The notes below the pieces were generated by a model. It worked only from the letters and a program-made list of their open reading frames with translations. It was not told where the DNA came from and made no database searches. A stretch of 64,000 nt of DNA from CAYSRJ01 sp964521865 (lineage in GTDB: Bacteria > Spirochaetota > B62-G9 > DRHN01): the NCBI GenBank assembly GCA_964521865.1, contig CAZFTJ010000020.1:21223-85222 (forward strand). The letters run 5' to 3'. The translations under genes and the position numbers were made by a program. Position 1 is the first letter of the stretch, and each line of letters starts with the position of its first letter. This document shows, one piece after another, positions 18,175 to 27,309 of the stretch.

Positions 18175-18883
18175 TGCCGAGCTCCCTGTTTAATTTTAAG
18201 ATATTCTCCTCCACCCTGTCTCTTCTCGGCGAATTTGCAGGGAGGATCCTTTCAAGCTCGAGATATTCCCCCATCGACTTTCCGAGATCTCCCCTTTCAT
18301 AGTAAAACCTTCCGAGTGCAAAGTGAGCATCCACATTATCGGGGTCCCTGGCGATAACCTTCTTTATCTCCTCGATGGCTGCAGCAGCATCATTGAACCC
18401 AAAGAAGAGCAGAAGACCGAGACCGTAGTGCGCCTCGAGAATATCAGGATTTATCTCCAGCGCCTTCTCGTAATAGGCCCTGGATTTTAAAAGGTACATG
18501 CTCCTCTCATCAGTCTCCACCGTCCCGCTTCCTAGAAAGTAGTAGCATTCCCCAAGGTCCTTTTTGATAAAGGCATTATAGGGAAGCAGAGATTCAGCTT
18601 CGAGAAACACGTCACGTGCAAGTTGATAGCTTCCGAGCGCCATATATTTCCTGCCGAGCAGCCGGTCGACATCTTCGAGCACGTCAACAGCCTGGACTTT
18701 CATATCGATTATCCTCTTCAGGCTTGCCCTAACCCTTATGAGATCTTCAGTTTCCTTTGTTCTTTGCGCAAGCACTTTCTTGCTCTTTGTTATTACCTTC
18801 CTCTCCTTCCAATACCCACACCCCGGTAGTATAATAATGAAACAGATAAAACATATAAAAATAAACCTTCTGCTAATAATCAC
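18164..18883 (-). CDS. TPR-repeat lipoprotein
   Basis: An unassigned protein of about 239 residues. It begins with a short basic stretch and hydrophobic segment ending in the lipobox LPGC, so it should be a lipid-anchored exported protein. Three to four tetratricopeptide repeats follow (ARDVFLEAESLLPYNAF; SRAYYEKALEINPDILEAHYGLG; IEEIKKVIARDPDNVDAHFALGRFYYERGD). I chose the GTG at 18883, with GGAG seven bases upstream, over the ATG at 18910, which lies inside the preceding gene. It sits between a small HTH gene and dprA; its role is unknown. Confidence 0.82.
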   Translation of the reverse strand: MIISRRFIFICFICFIIILPGCGYWKERKVITKSKKVLAQRTKETEDLIRVRASLKRIIDMKVQAVDVLEDVDRLLGRKYMALGSYQLARDVFLEAESLLPYNAFIKKDLGECYYFLGSGTVETDERSMYLLKSRAYYEKALEINPDILEAHYGLGLLLFFGFNDAAAAIEEIKKVIARDPDNVDAHFALGRFYYERGDLGKSMGEYLELERILPANSPRRDRVEENILKLNRELGIEQ

Positions 18884-19097
18884 TGTTCTTCTCCAGGTAC
18901 TCAAGCACATCCCTTTTCCTGAACCTTCTGTGCTTTCCGGAGCCGACCCTGTATGCCCTTATCTTTCCTTCATTTGCATACCTCCTCAGAGAGGTACAGC
19001 TTACCCCCAGAAGGTCTGCTGCCTCCGTTATGGTAAGCATTCTGTTAAGCTCTTTATCCAGAAGCGCGTTCTTCAGATCTTCCTTATACCCGCTCAC
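18873..19097 (-). CDS. Small MerR/excisionase-type helix-turn-helix protein
   Basis: About 74 residues. The core MLTITEAADLLGVSCTSLRRYANEGKIRAYRVGSGKHRRFRKRDVLEYLEKN, read here as its short motifs, is a complete winged helix-turn-helix of the excisionase/MerR N-terminal type. GAGG lies eight bases before the GTG at 19097; a GTG at 19106 is also in frame. First gene of the dprA-topA transcription unit, so it may control that operon or bind DNA architecturally; no target is visible. Confidence 0.85.
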   Translation of the reverse strand: MSGYKEDLKNALLDKELNRMLTITEAADLLGVSCTSLRRYANEGKIRAYRVGSGKHRRFRKRDVLEYLEKNSDY

Positions 19098-19200
19098 CTT
19101 GTCCACCTCGCCGTTATTTCTCCCTGGCTGTGCAAAATCATATTCAATTATGACAATAATGGTAGTTTTTTATAATTTTTTATAAATAAATTCAAACAAA

Positions 19201-19228
19201 ACTATACTATCTTTTAGATATTTGTCAA
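19201..19228 (-). promoter_or_regulatory. Sigma-70 promoter of the HTH-TPR-dprA-topA unit
   Basis: On the minus strand TTGACA (19223-19228) and TATAGT (19201-19206) are separated by exactly 16 bases in a very AT-rich 190-base gap. Transcription would begin near 19194, giving a leader of about 95 bases before the HTH gene. This is the cleanest promoter in the backbone part of the window. Confidence 0.75.
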
Positions 19229-19296
19229 GAAAAAAAGGCACTTTTTTAAATAAAAAACAGGATGGGAGGCAGGGCAGAACACACTTTATAGAGTAG

Positions 19297-20124
19297 TTAT
19301 AACATTTTACTATCAGAGCCGGCAAGATTCTTCTTCATCTGCTTCTCTTTTGCCTTCAAATCAACCTCGAGCTTCTGCGACCAGAGCTCGATTCTCTTTG
19401 TCACATTCTGCACTTCATTTTTTTCATTGAACAGAATATGTATTCTCTTCAACGCACGCAGAAAGTCAAGCGCCTTTTTCATATCTTCAAGTGAATGGTT
19501 TGTAAGCTCATACTTTTCTCTGTACCTGTTGCCCGAACGTTCGAGAAGTTCTTTTATCAGGAACAGGTAATCGTACCGGTCGTCAAAACCGTCTATTGTC
19601 GGATCGTTCTTTTCCTGGTATCTTCTGAAATTGAACAGATTCTTGGCAATAACCGCGTATCTTCCCTCCAGCTCGACAAAGCTCCATTTCCATTTTGAGT
19701 TTTCCCCGTACCTGTCTTCGAGCAGCGAAACAGTGTATCCGATCTTTTTAACCAGCTTCAATCTATCGGCATCGCTAAAGGGTTCGATGAACGTGAGAAG
19801 CTCGTAATTCTCATTGAGCGGCAGGTCGATAACCCCGGAAACAATGCCTTCGAGCAGTATCAATGCCTTATAGAGACTCTTTCGTCCGGTGTCGAGGAAA
19901 GATTCGTTCTTGTAGCCGAGCAGGTTCATGCTTAAATCGGTCATGGCACAGTAAATCGAAACAAAATCAATGAGGTGGGAAACGATCTGAAGCTTGATCA
20001 CATTTTCATCCTCATTGTTTTGCGATTCCAGATACTTTATCTTCTGATTGATCTCGTCAATCTTCCTCTTCAAAAATGCAATTTCTTCATTATATTTCGC
20101 TTTTCTTTCTTTACTCACCGCCAT
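19297..20124 (-). CDS. Conserved-looking protein with N-terminal coiled coil, function unknown
   Basis: A 275-residue soluble protein that I do not recognise. The first 35 residues form a coiled coil (EIAFLKRKIDEINQKIKYLESQN), followed by a mostly helical body (YCAMTDLSMNLLGYKN; KALILLEGIVSGVIDLPL; EDRYGENSKWKWSFVELEGRY) and a charged helical tail (KLEVDLKAKEKQMKKNL). AGGA precedes the ATG at 20124. No enzyme motif is visible. It lies 18 bases after the small gene at 20143-20355 and is probably cotranscribed with it. Confidence 0.75.
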   Translation of the reverse strand: MAVSKERKAKYNEEIAFLKRKIDEINQKIKYLESQNNEDENVIKLQIVSHLIDFVSIYCAMTDLSMNLLGYKNESFLDTGRKSLYKALILLEGIVSGVIDLPLNENYELLTFIEPFSDADRLKLVKKIGYTVSLLEDRYGENSKWKWSFVELEGRYAVIAKNLFNFRRYQEKNDPTIDGFDDRYDYLFLIKELLERSGNRYREKYELTNHSLEDMKKALDFLRALKRIHILFNEKNEVQNVTKRIELWSQKLEVDLKAKEKQMKKNLAGSDSKML

Positions 20125-20142
20125 CCGTCTGTCCTGTGCCGA

Positions 20143-20355
20143 CTAGGCTTCAACATCGATATTATTGCCCACTTCTTCTTCTGAAAACTCGCTATTCTCC
20201 GTCTGCACTACTTTCTCCGTCTGTGATGTATTCTCCACCTGCTCCTTTTGTTCAGGCTTCTCAACTTCGTTTGCAGGAGGCCCGGCAACACCGATGCCGG
20301 TTACATTCTCCAGCGGAACAGGCCAGGTGTATGAGGAATCGGGAATATTGCCCAT
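20143..20355 (-). CDS. Small acidic protein, function unknown
   Basis: Seventy residues: a hydrophobic, Pro/Gly-containing head (MGNIPDSSYTWPVPLENV) and a Glu/Gln/Asn-rich acidic tail. GGGGGTG lies six to seven bases before the ATG at 20355, a good ribosome site, so I take it as real. There is no signal peptide or membrane segment. Its place directly ahead of the coiled-coil gene suggests a two-gene unit. Confidence 0.6.
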   Translation of the reverse strand: MGNIPDSSYTWPVPLENVTGIGVAGPPANEVEKPEQKEQVENTSQTEKVVQTENSEFSEEEVGNNIDVEA

Positions 20356-20544
20356 ACAATTCACCCCCTTTTCACGAATGGAGCTTCGATAACCATCTGA
20401 GGCGGACTTTTTAAAACCGCTGCCCCTCCATCGAATTCACGGGAGCCGGAAGCCGTTTTTTACATTCGGTCCCCATGACTCGATTTCATCCTGCCGAAAG
20501 CTTCTCCTCCGGGCACCATTCTCCCGTCATTCACGCCGCTTCTG

Positions 20545-21198
20545 TTACCCTCCAAACGTGTAATTCTCAAAGAGGAACACATCGGACGTGCCGTCAACAA
20601 GGTTTTTAAGCTCAATCTTGTACGGCAGGTAGTATTTCCCGTAGCTCTTATAGCTGTTTAAAACCTGAACATACGGCGAACCGTCCAGATAGTACACCGC
20701 CTTGTGAATAACCCACTTCTTTTTATCGAGTGTAAACAATGCGTAATTGTTATCCTTCTCTTCCTTTTCCGGGTCCCATGCCTTTACGACGACAGAGTCT
20801 GCATCTTCTTTGAGGAAGCTGACCTTTTTCCTGTCGATCAATTCCTTGAACTCATTCGGATTCTGCACCTTTGAGATGCCGGAAAACTTCAAATAATCCT
20901 CGTACATTGAAAAAAGCGACGCATATTCACTTTTTATATTTTCAATGACAATCCGTACCCCTACCCCTTTTTTAAAGGTCACGACAACCGCCGGTTTTCC
21001 CGTCAGAACGTCTTTGGGAAGATCCTGGAGCGCCTCTTCGAAACTTTTGTTCTTGACCCGTACACTGTACGAAACGGGGGTTATCTTTTCGGACATGTTC
21101 AGTATCGAGTCGTATACCTCGTTAATTTTATCGACCGCATACCCCGTGCAAATCGACAGTAAAAAAAACGCCGTACAGACAACAGCTACACGTTTCAC
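20545..21198 (-). CDS. Exported LolA-like / outer-membrane lipoprotein-sorting-like protein
   Basis: A 217-residue protein with a clear Sec signal (VAVVCTAFFLLSICTGYA, cleaved near residue 20) and no lipobox. The body is beta-rich with motifs of the LolA/LppX fold such as VVKAWDPEKEEKDNNYALFTLDKKKWVIHKAVYYLDGSPYVQV, read in short pieces, and a terminal YYLPYKIELKN. The fold carries lipids or lipoproteins across the periplasm in known members; the specific role here is inferred only. GTG start at 21198 with a strong GGAGG. Confidence 0.65.
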   Translation of the reverse strand: MKRVAVVCTAFFLLSICTGYAVDKINEVYDSILNMSEKITPVSYSVRVKNKSFEEALQDLPKDVLTGKPAVVVTFKKGVGVRIVIENIKSEYASLFSMYEDYLKFSGISKVQNPNEFKELIDRKKVSFLKEDADSVVVKAWDPEKEEKDNNYALFTLDKKKWVIHKAVYYLDGSPYVQVLNSYKSYGKYYLPYKIELKNLVDGTSDVFLFENYTFGG

Positions 21199-21345
21199 AT
21201 TTCCTCCATACTACAATAGTGCGATTCTGACGCTTTCGTTTGAATAATTTGGATAAGGCCGCCGTTTGTAATGCGTCGCTTCACGCCGCACCACAAATTC
21301 ATCTGAGCGGACATACGCTCCGCCTATATACCGTTTGGCAAGCAC

Positions 21346-21351
21346 ATTATA
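21346..21351 (-). promoter_or_regulatory. Candidate -10 element upstream of the exported protein gene
   Basis: TATAAT occurs on the minus strand in an AT-rich island within the 283-base gap between recN and the LolA-like gene. A -35 hexamer 17 bases upstream would be GTTTTT, which is poor. Listed as the best promoter candidate for 19297-21198. Confidence 0.35.
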
Positions 21352-21481
21352 TAAATAATATAGCAAAAAAAAACATATTACTCCACTATTAGCGACATTT
21401 TACCCGATAGATAGTTCGGATAATCAGAAATCGGCGCTCAGCCCGGCAGCATCCATAGTGTACCGGATGAACAAAGTAAAC

Positions 21482-23188
21482 TCAAGCATTTTCCTCAATC
21501 ATTTGCCGTGCCTGTTCGATTGCCGCGCTGCTTATTGTTTTTCCGCTTATCATGCGGGCGATCTCCTCCACCCTCCGGTCTCCCTCCAGTACACTGACCT
21601 GTGTAACTGTTCTGCCGTCTCTGTCTCTCTTTTCTGTTCGTATATTGAGGTTTCCCTTGGATGCTATCTGCGCCTGATGCGTAATACAGACGATCTGCTT
21701 GAAAGCCGCCATTGTCCGCAGCCTGTTGCCGACCGCCCATGCAACTTTCCCGCCGATTCCTGCATCGATCTCATCGAAAACGAAGGTCTGGATCGGGTCG
21801 ACATTTCCCAGAACCGTCTTGATTGCAAGCATTATTCTCGAGAGCTCTCCTCCGGACGCGACATTTTTCAAGGGCATTAACGGTTCTCCGACATTTGTTG
21901 AAATCAGAAACTCGACATTGTCGAGTCCGAACTGCGTTAGTTTATACCGCTTTTCATCAATTGAAACAAGCCCGTTTTCGCTCTCCGTATAGTATATGTG
22001 AACCGAAAAACGCGCCTTGGCGAGGCTCAAAAATTTCAGCTCCTCCATCACTGCTTCGGAGAGTGTTTTAGCGGCAACCCGCCTCTGCGCTGAAAGCTCG
22101 ATTGCATATTTTTGGGCCTGCTTTAACTCTTTTTCGAGATTGTTTTCAAGCTCCCGGATCACCGTATCGTTCGTCTCGAGCTCTGCAAGCTCCCTCTCAC
22201 ACTTAGACCGGTACTGCTGTATTTCAGAAACGGTTTCGCCGTACTTTTTTTTTATATTTTTAATGAGCTCCAGTCTGGAAAGAATGTTGTCGATCTTCCC
22301 CGGTTCATACTCTATACCGTCGATGTACTGTTTGAGGTCGGAGGCGCTCTCATCGATCAGAACACGTGCATTCTCAAGGTTGTCGATAATTTCATCTATT
22401 TCAGATGAGACCTCACGCACCTTTACCAGTGCCGCAAGCGCCTGTTCAACCAGTACGAGCGCTGAAACCTCATCACCCCTGAGGGGGTTGTGAGCCTCCG
22501 AAATGGAAAACACGAGGCTTTCGTAGTTTCGCAGCACTTTATACTCTCTCTTGAGGTCCTCTTCCTCACCATCCGCTATATTCGCACGGTCTATCTCGGC
22601 GATTGAATAGCTCAAAATATCGATCTTTCGCTCCTTTTCTCTCTCATCGATAGTTCTCTTTTGTATCTCCTCCTGCAGCCGAAGTGCTTCCCGGTAACTC
22701 CGTTGATATCCGGTCAGATCTTCCAGAAGTTTGCCGTATTGATCGAGCAGGTGGAGATGATTTCTTACGGTAAGAAGCGACTGGTGCTCATGTTGACCGT
22801 GTATATCCACAAGCAGTGCGGTTACATCCTGAAGGTCCCGAACCGCTACCTGAAACCCGTTTATGAAGCTCCGCGAGCTTCCGGCGCGTGTAATAATCCT
22901 CCTGATCACAAGCGTGTCACGTTCATTGCATTCAATACCCTTCGCCTCCATAACCGTGTACACCTGGTGCGGCTGCGGAATTTCAAAACGCCCTTCGACG
23001 ATACATGTATCGGCACCCGTGCGGATCTGCGACATTTTTGCCTTCTCGCCGAGAATGAGGCCGAGTGCCCCGACGATGATGGTTTTCCCCGCTCCCGTTT
23101 CACCGGAAAGCACGGTGAGCTTGCTGCTGAAACGCAGTGTAAGCTCTTCGATAAGTGCGTAGTTCTTGATGTACAATTCAGACAACAT
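21482..23188 (-). CDS. recN: DNA repair protein RecN
   Basis: An SMC-like ATPase acting in double-strand break repair. Walker A is GETGAGKTIIVGALG near the N terminus, long coiled coils fill the centre, and the C-terminal part has the signature ASGGELSRIMLAIK and Walker B TFVFDEIDAGIGGKVAW, then ITHQAQIAS. The ATG at 23188 (MLSELYIKNYALIEEL) has GGAAGGG upstream and begins right after the nadK stop; TTG 23206 is inside nadK and less likely. Confidence 0.97.
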   Translation of the reverse strand: MLSELYIKNYALIEELTLRFSSKLTVLSGETGAGKTIIVGALGLILGEKAKMSQIRTGADTCIVEGRFEIPQPHQVYTVMEAKGIECNERDTLVIRRIITRAGSSRSFINGFQVAVRDLQDVTALLVDIHGQHEHQSLLTVRNHLHLLDQYGKLLEDLTGYQRSYREALRLQEEIQKRTIDEREKERKIDILSYSIAEIDRANIADGEEEDLKREYKVLRNYESLVFSISEAHNPLRGDEVSALVLVEQALAALVKVREVSSEIDEIIDNLENARVLIDESASDLKQYIDGIEYEPGKIDNILSRLELIKNIKKKYGETVSEIQQYRSKCERELAELETNDTVIRELENNLEKELKQAQKYAIELSAQRRVAAKTLSEAVMEELKFLSLAKARFSVHIYYTESENGLVSIDEKRYKLTQFGLDNVEFLISTNVGEPLMPLKNVASGGELSRIMLAIKTVLGNVDPIQTFVFDEIDAGIGGKVAWAVGNRLRTMAAFKQIVCITHQAQIASKGNLNIRTEKRDRDGRTVTQVSVLEGDRRVEEIARMISGKTISSAAIEQARQMIEENA

Positions 23189-23189
23189 T

Positions 23190-24044
23190 TCAACCCTTCC
23201 AGGCAAGCTTTTCCCTGACTATGTCGTAAAAGCTTCTATTCCCGAGTGATATCATCTTGGTCACTGTTTCCGATTTACACACCCGTACCTCATCTCCATC
23301 CTGCACATCAAACGCAACCTGCCCGTCCACTGTTGTTATTACCTTCCTCTGTGTTGACAGGATACGGATGATAATATCCTCCCTCGGAGGTACAACAAGG
23401 GGGCGGGCTCCTAGAGAATGCGGGCAGATGGGGCAAATGACGAACGCCTCGGTTGTCGGTTCGAGTATCGGACCTCCGGCGGAAAGCGAGTATGCGGTCG
23501 ATCCGGTTGGCGTCGCGACTATTATGCCGTCCGCCCGGTACGTGCCGATAAGTCGGTTGCCGTTCGACACTTCGAGCTCGAGCAGACGGGATATTCCGCC
23601 AGTGCTGATGACCATATCGTTCAGCCCTTTTGACTGGAAGCAGGAGGCGCCCTCCCTGATGACCGCTATATCTATCATCATACGCTCTTCAAAACTGTGC
23701 AGACTGCTGATGAAACATTCCACACATTCAACGACTTCGGTTTCCCTGAATTCAGTAATAAAGCCGAGACCGCCGAGGTTAATGCCTGCAATCGGAATCC
23801 CGTACTGCGAAAAAACCCGTGCCGCGAACAGGAGTGTCCCGTCTCCCCCTATGGCAACAGCGAGATCGCAGGCGGGGATTTTATTCATGGTATCCTTTTC
23901 AATTACGCCTTTTTTCGACGGTAAAATGAGATACCCTATGTTTCTCGATCTCAGATACCCCTTTAACACCTCAGCCGTATCCAATGCCCTGCTGCTGTTG
24001 TCCTTAATCACGATCCCCACGAGTTTCATGCCGTCAGTCCCCAT
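23190..24044 (-). CDS. nadK: NAD kinase
   Basis: Phosphorylates NAD to NADP. The GGDG motif is in LAVAIGGDGTLLFAARVF, and the NE/D and substrate motifs appear as GISRLLELEVSNGNRL and VATPTGSTAYSLSAGGP; TTVDGQVAFDVQDGDEV ends the core. The length of 284 residues is normal. ATG 24044 has GGAG eight bases upstream; ATG 24029 (MKLVGIVIKD) is an alternative. It is coupled to recN, a pairing seen in many bacteria. Confidence 0.95.
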   Translation of the reverse strand: MGTDGMKLVGIVIKDNSSRALDTAEVLKGYLRSRNIGYLILPSKKGVIEKDTMNKIPACDLAVAIGGDGTLLFAARVFSQYGIPIAGINLGGLGFITEFRETEVVECVECFISSLHSFEERMMIDIAVIREGASCFQSKGLNDMVISTGGISRLLELEVSNGNRLIGTYRADGIIVATPTGSTAYSLSAGGPILEPTTEAFVICPICPHSLGARPLVVPPREDIIIRILSTQRKVITTVDGQVAFDVQDGDEVRVCKSETVTKMISLGNRSFYDIVREKLAWKG

Positions 24045-24401
24045 ACTGTGTGCTCCGTACCAAAAATCGTTCGCTCCGAATAACGCATATACAAAGTTGC
24101 GCAGCCTGTTCGGTAAGCACCCGAATCACTCGGTTAGAAACACAACTCATCACAAAATATCTCGAGTACGCCGCGCCGTATATACCTACTAGAACAAATA
24201 TTTTCCCATTTTTCTTTCGTCCATAAAGCTGTATACCATCCTGATACTTTACCTCCGTATAATGCCGCAGGTGCAGCCGCACGGATTTATAATACGCCGC
24301 TGTATAATGACACTCAGCATGCAGGAGGTCGGCCGAACAAATCCGGGATTCGCAGCGTGTCCGTCCGTACGTACATTCGCCTTTCTTAAAAAATCCGTTT
24401 T
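24045..24401 (-). other. Intergenic region upstream of nadK, nothing convincing
   Basis: This 357-base stretch contains a frame of 82 codons on the minus strand (24034-24282) that overlaps nadK and lacks a ribosome site or recognisable motif; I do not call it. It probably holds the nadK-recN promoter and the end of the polysaccharide unit, but I see no clear promoter or terminator. Confidence 0.4.
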
Positions 24402-25427
24402 TTATAACACTGCCCTGATGCCGCGTGCAATAGTATCGATATGCTCCTTGCCGAGGGACGGATACAACGGCAGCACAACCGTTTTCCCGTACAGTTCCTC
24501 AGTATTTTTAAATTCCTTCGGGTCCAGTTTCAGATGCCTGTGCAGAGGGCTGCTGATGCCCCGCTTCACCGGAACTCCGTATTTTTTGAAAAACCGAAAT
24601 ATGTCATCAAAGGCGGTTTCCGTCTTCACGACATAACTCGAATAGCAGAGCTTTCGACCCTCCCTGCCGCCGATCAAGGTACAGTTCGATACCAGTACCG
24701 CATCATCGAAGTAGGAGCCTATTTTTCTTCTCTTCTCAGTCATCCGTTCAAGTTTTTTCAGCTGGGATATACCCAACGATGCATTAAAATCACTCATAAG
24801 ATAATCGAGCTGGAACTTATCGTCCCTGTAAGAAAGAATAGGCTGCTTGAGGCGTGCATCCCTGGATGCGAGCATACCTCCGTTTCCCGTTGTTATAATC
24901 GAATCATCATTGAAATTCATAGTCACGAAATCACCGAACGATCCTATTTTTTTATTGTCGATCTCGGCACAAAGACTTCCGTCAAGGTCTTCGATGAGAG
25001 GAACCCCCAACGTTCGGAAAGAATCGAGATCATTGGGCAGACCGAACATCTGTCCGATGATGATGCAGCGTGTCCTGGCGCCTATCTTCTCCTCAATGCG
25101 CCTTTTTAATGGAAGAAAGCTGTCCTCCTCGACATCGACCAGAACCGGCGTAAGTCCGGATCGGAGCACGCCGTCGAGGAGCCTGTACCTGGAAAAACTC
25201 GGGAGAATCACTTCATCTCCCTGCTCGGCACCGAGAATTGAAAATACCGTTTCCAGTGCATGGAAACTGCTGTTATATACGGCAACATAGGGAAGTGAGA
25301 GCGTTTTGCGAAGCATACCGGCAAACTCGCGCATATATGCTCCCGGCGTCAGATCATCCCCGATCATACAGTTCAAAACCGCTTCCAGATCCTTCTTCTC
25401 AATGGTCGGAATGTTGAAGCGTATCAT
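24402..25427 (-). CDS. DegT/DnrJ/EryC1-fold protein lacking the PLP lysine
   Basis: The 341-residue protein follows the sugar aminotransferase family throughout: YVAVYNSSFHALETVFSILG, GDEVILPSFSRY, PVLVDVEEDSF, VPLIEDLDGSLCAE with the usual Asp, and YRDDKFQLDYLMSDFNASLGISQL. In active members a lysine before TTGxGG binds PLP; here the segment is NFNDDSIITTGNGG, and the aligned residue is Ser176 (codon 24900-24902). It therefore cannot form the internal aldimine. It may be a non-catalytic or repurposed sugar-binding protein. Last gene of the unit rsmE-tagA-glgD-like-degT. Confidence 0.82.
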   Translation of the reverse strand: MIRFNIPTIEKKDLEAVLNCMIGDDLTPGAYMREFAGMLRKTLSLPYVAVYNSSFHALETVFSILGAEQGDEVILPSFSRYRLLDGVLRSGLTPVLVDVEEDSFLPLKRRIEEKIGARTRCIIIGQMFGLPNDLDSFRTLGVPLIEDLDGSLCAEIDNKKIGSFGDFVTMNFNDDSIITTGNGGMLASRDARLKQPILSYRDDKFQLDYLMSDFNASLGISQLKKLERMTEKRRKIGSYFDDAVLVSNCTLIGGREGRKLCYSSYVVKTETAFDDIFRFFKKYGVPVKRGISSPLHRHLKLDPKEFKNTEELYGKTVVLPLYPSLGKEHIDTIARGIRAVL

Positions 25428-25447
25428 TTACATACTCCCTGCGGGTA

Positions 25448-26575
25448 TCATGCATGGACACAGTCACCTGCCATTATGCGGCCTTTCCCCCTGAGGACAG
25501 ACCTGTTTACATCGGAGGCTATATAACAGTTTCCCGATATTCTGAGTTTCCTTGGAATCTCAACGTTCCTTCCGACAAGCGTAATACCGTCTCGAAGAAA
25601 CTCGGGGTATTCACTGTTGACGCCGGATCTCTCGTCCTCTCCGATAACGGCCTTATCGCCGATGTTCGGAGAAACCTTTGAAAACAGCTCATTGTTTCCG
25701 CAGATAATGGAATTACGGACCACGGCACCTTCACCTATATAGTTATTCTCCATGACTATCGAATTAACAACCATCGCGTTATTTCCGACCCGCACCCCGG
25801 GAAACAGTATTGAACGATCGACCATGCCCTCCACCAGGCATGAAGGTGAGATGTGCGAGTTTCTCACAAAACCTCCGGTCCCGATGCGGGACGCGCTTTC
25901 ATCGTTCATGGCCCGCAGGGGAGATGAAAACAGGCGTATATTGTCTTTAAGTCTATCGAGAAGGGTGATGTGGGTCTTGTAATATTCGACAACAGTGGTA
26001 AACGGCAAATATCGGGCATTGCAGTGTACGACTTTCGCACCGGCAGTAAAATAGCCCATAACCGCATCCCATGTATCAAAAACGCCTCCCTGCCGTTCTG
26101 CAATATCACCCGCATCGGCTAATTTTCTTCCGAGCATACCTTCACTGACGTAAAATCCAAATGCATACCCATCCCCGGTCATAATGGTATAGTAACCATC
26201 CGTCAGTTCGTCCAGCTGACGGTTCAATGCAATCCAGTCTGCAATAAGAGCGCCGTCTGCCTTCATAAAGAGAATGCCGCCGCCCTTCTTCCCATACACT
26301 GCTTTTAAAAGAGTGTTCCCGATATCCGCATTATCGATTATTCTGATCCTGCCCGTGTTATAGGTATATACAATGTGATCTTTCATTGCGGCGGCTCCCC
26401 GCCCGGCGAATACGAAAACTCTCGCATTTTTAAAAGAGGCAAAGGGTGCCGTATAATAATCTATAATTCTTGTTCCGCCGAACACCGGAATAAGGGACTT
26501 GACCCTTCCGTCTGCAATCGAAAGGAGGCCCGGTTCCCGATCTTTGATAAAAATACACACTGTAATATTTTTCAT
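25448..26575 (-). CDS. GlgD-like nucleotidyltransferase-fold protein with left-handed helix domain
   Basis: The N-terminal ~220 residues resemble ADP-glucose pyrophosphorylase (SLIPVFGGTRIIDYYTAPFASF; WDAVMGYF) but lack the GxGxR nucleotide-binding signature, as the GlgD-type subunit does. The C-terminal part is a hexapeptide left-handed helix (VDRSILFPGVRVGNNAMVVNSIVMENNYIGEGAVVRNSII, in repeats). In GlgCD systems GlgD tunes the catalytic GlgC; no glgC is nearby. Gene overlaps the glycosyltransferase by ATGA. Function is inferred from fold only. Confidence 0.7.
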   Translation of the reverse strand: MKNITVCIFIKDREPGLLSIADGRVKSLIPVFGGTRIIDYYTAPFASFKNARVFVFAGRGAAAMKDHIVYTYNTGRIRIIDNADIGNTLLKAVYGKKGGGILFMKADGALIADWIALNRQLDELTDGYYTIMTGDGYAFGFYVSEGMLGRKLADAGDIAERQGGVFDTWDAVMGYFTAGAKVVHCNARYLPFTTVVEYYKTHITLLDRLKDNIRLFSSPLRAMNDESASRIGTGGFVRNSHISPSCLVEGMVDRSILFPGVRVGNNAMVVNSIVMENNYIGEGAVVRNSIICGNNELFSKVSPNIGDKAVIGEDERSGVNSEYPEFLRDGITLVGRNVEIPRKLRISGNCYIASDVNRSVLRGKGRIMAGDCVHA

Positions 26576-27309
26576 GGCCGACGTTTCCAGAATAACCTCT
26601 CAAAACATACCGACACAAAGAAAAGAGGCAGCCATACCAGCCTGCGGAAAGAGCCCGGTTGAGGAATTTCCCGCAACACAGCCTTTTCGGGTTCGACGTA
26701 TCTCCAGTACCGTTTTTTTACCGTACCGGCAAACACATCGAACAACCCGCCAATAAGCACTATGATTCCGGCATTGATCCCTTTTTTATTCGTCTCTATC
26801 CAGTTTTCTTCATACGGCGTTCCCAGACCGATAAAAAAATAATCCGGTGATGCCTTGCCTATCGCCTTCACAATATCCTCGTGCTCTCTTTTTGGATAAT
26901 CTCCCCTGTGACGGCCGACCACGAACAGTTTCGGTATCTCCTTTTTCAGGTTATCGAACGCCCGGTCGACGGTAGGTCCTCTGCTTCCGAGAAAATACAC
27001 GGATTTATTGAGCTCGACCGACTGGATCATAAGCCGTTTGACGAACTGTGACGGATCCATTTTTTCCGCAATGGTCCTCTTCAATAGATGTGCCGCCCAA
27101 AAAACGCTTTTACCGCTCGGGATAATGATATCCGCTTCTTCCAAAAAGATACGCAGGAGTTTTTTCCTTCTTGCCATCATGAGCGTCGGTAGCGATAGAA
27201 ACACGATGACATGGATTTTGTCCGTCATGTGGTAAGATTCCGTCAATTTCAGGACATCTTCCGTTCGAACAGCATCAAACGGTATGCCGAGAATGCGCTC
27301 TCTTTTCAT
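26572..27309 (-). CDS. WecG/TagA/CpsF family glycosyltransferase
   Basis: A GT26 enzyme that adds a sugar (typically N-acetylmannosamine or its uronate) to an undecaprenyl-linked intermediate. Visible motifs: ADIIIPSGKSVFWAAHLL, VYFLGSRGPTVDRAFDNLKKEIP, VGRHRGDYP, PDYFFIGLGTPYEENWI and GLFDVFAGTVKKRYWRYV, all in family order over 245 residues. C-terminal basic-hydrophobic helix suggests membrane association. It overlaps genes on both sides by four bases, so it is cotranscribed with rsmE and the GlgD-like gene. Confidence 0.9.
   Translation of the reverse strand: MKRERILGIPFDAVRTEDVLKLTESYHMTDKIHVIVFLSLPTLMMARRKKLLRIFLEEADIIIPSGKSVFWAAHLLKRTIAEKMDPSQFVKRLMIQSVELNKSVYFLGSRGPTVDRAFDNLKKEIPKLFVVGRHRGDYPKREHEDIVKAIGKASPDYFFIGLGTPYEENWIETNKKGINAGIIVLIGGLFDVFAGTVKKRYWRYVEPEKAVLREIPQPGSFRRLVWLPLFFVSVCFERLFWKRRP

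Noticed and set aside
24034..24282. An 82-codon minus-strand ORF upstream of nadK
   Set aside because: It overlaps the nadK start, has no ribosome site and no recognisable motif.
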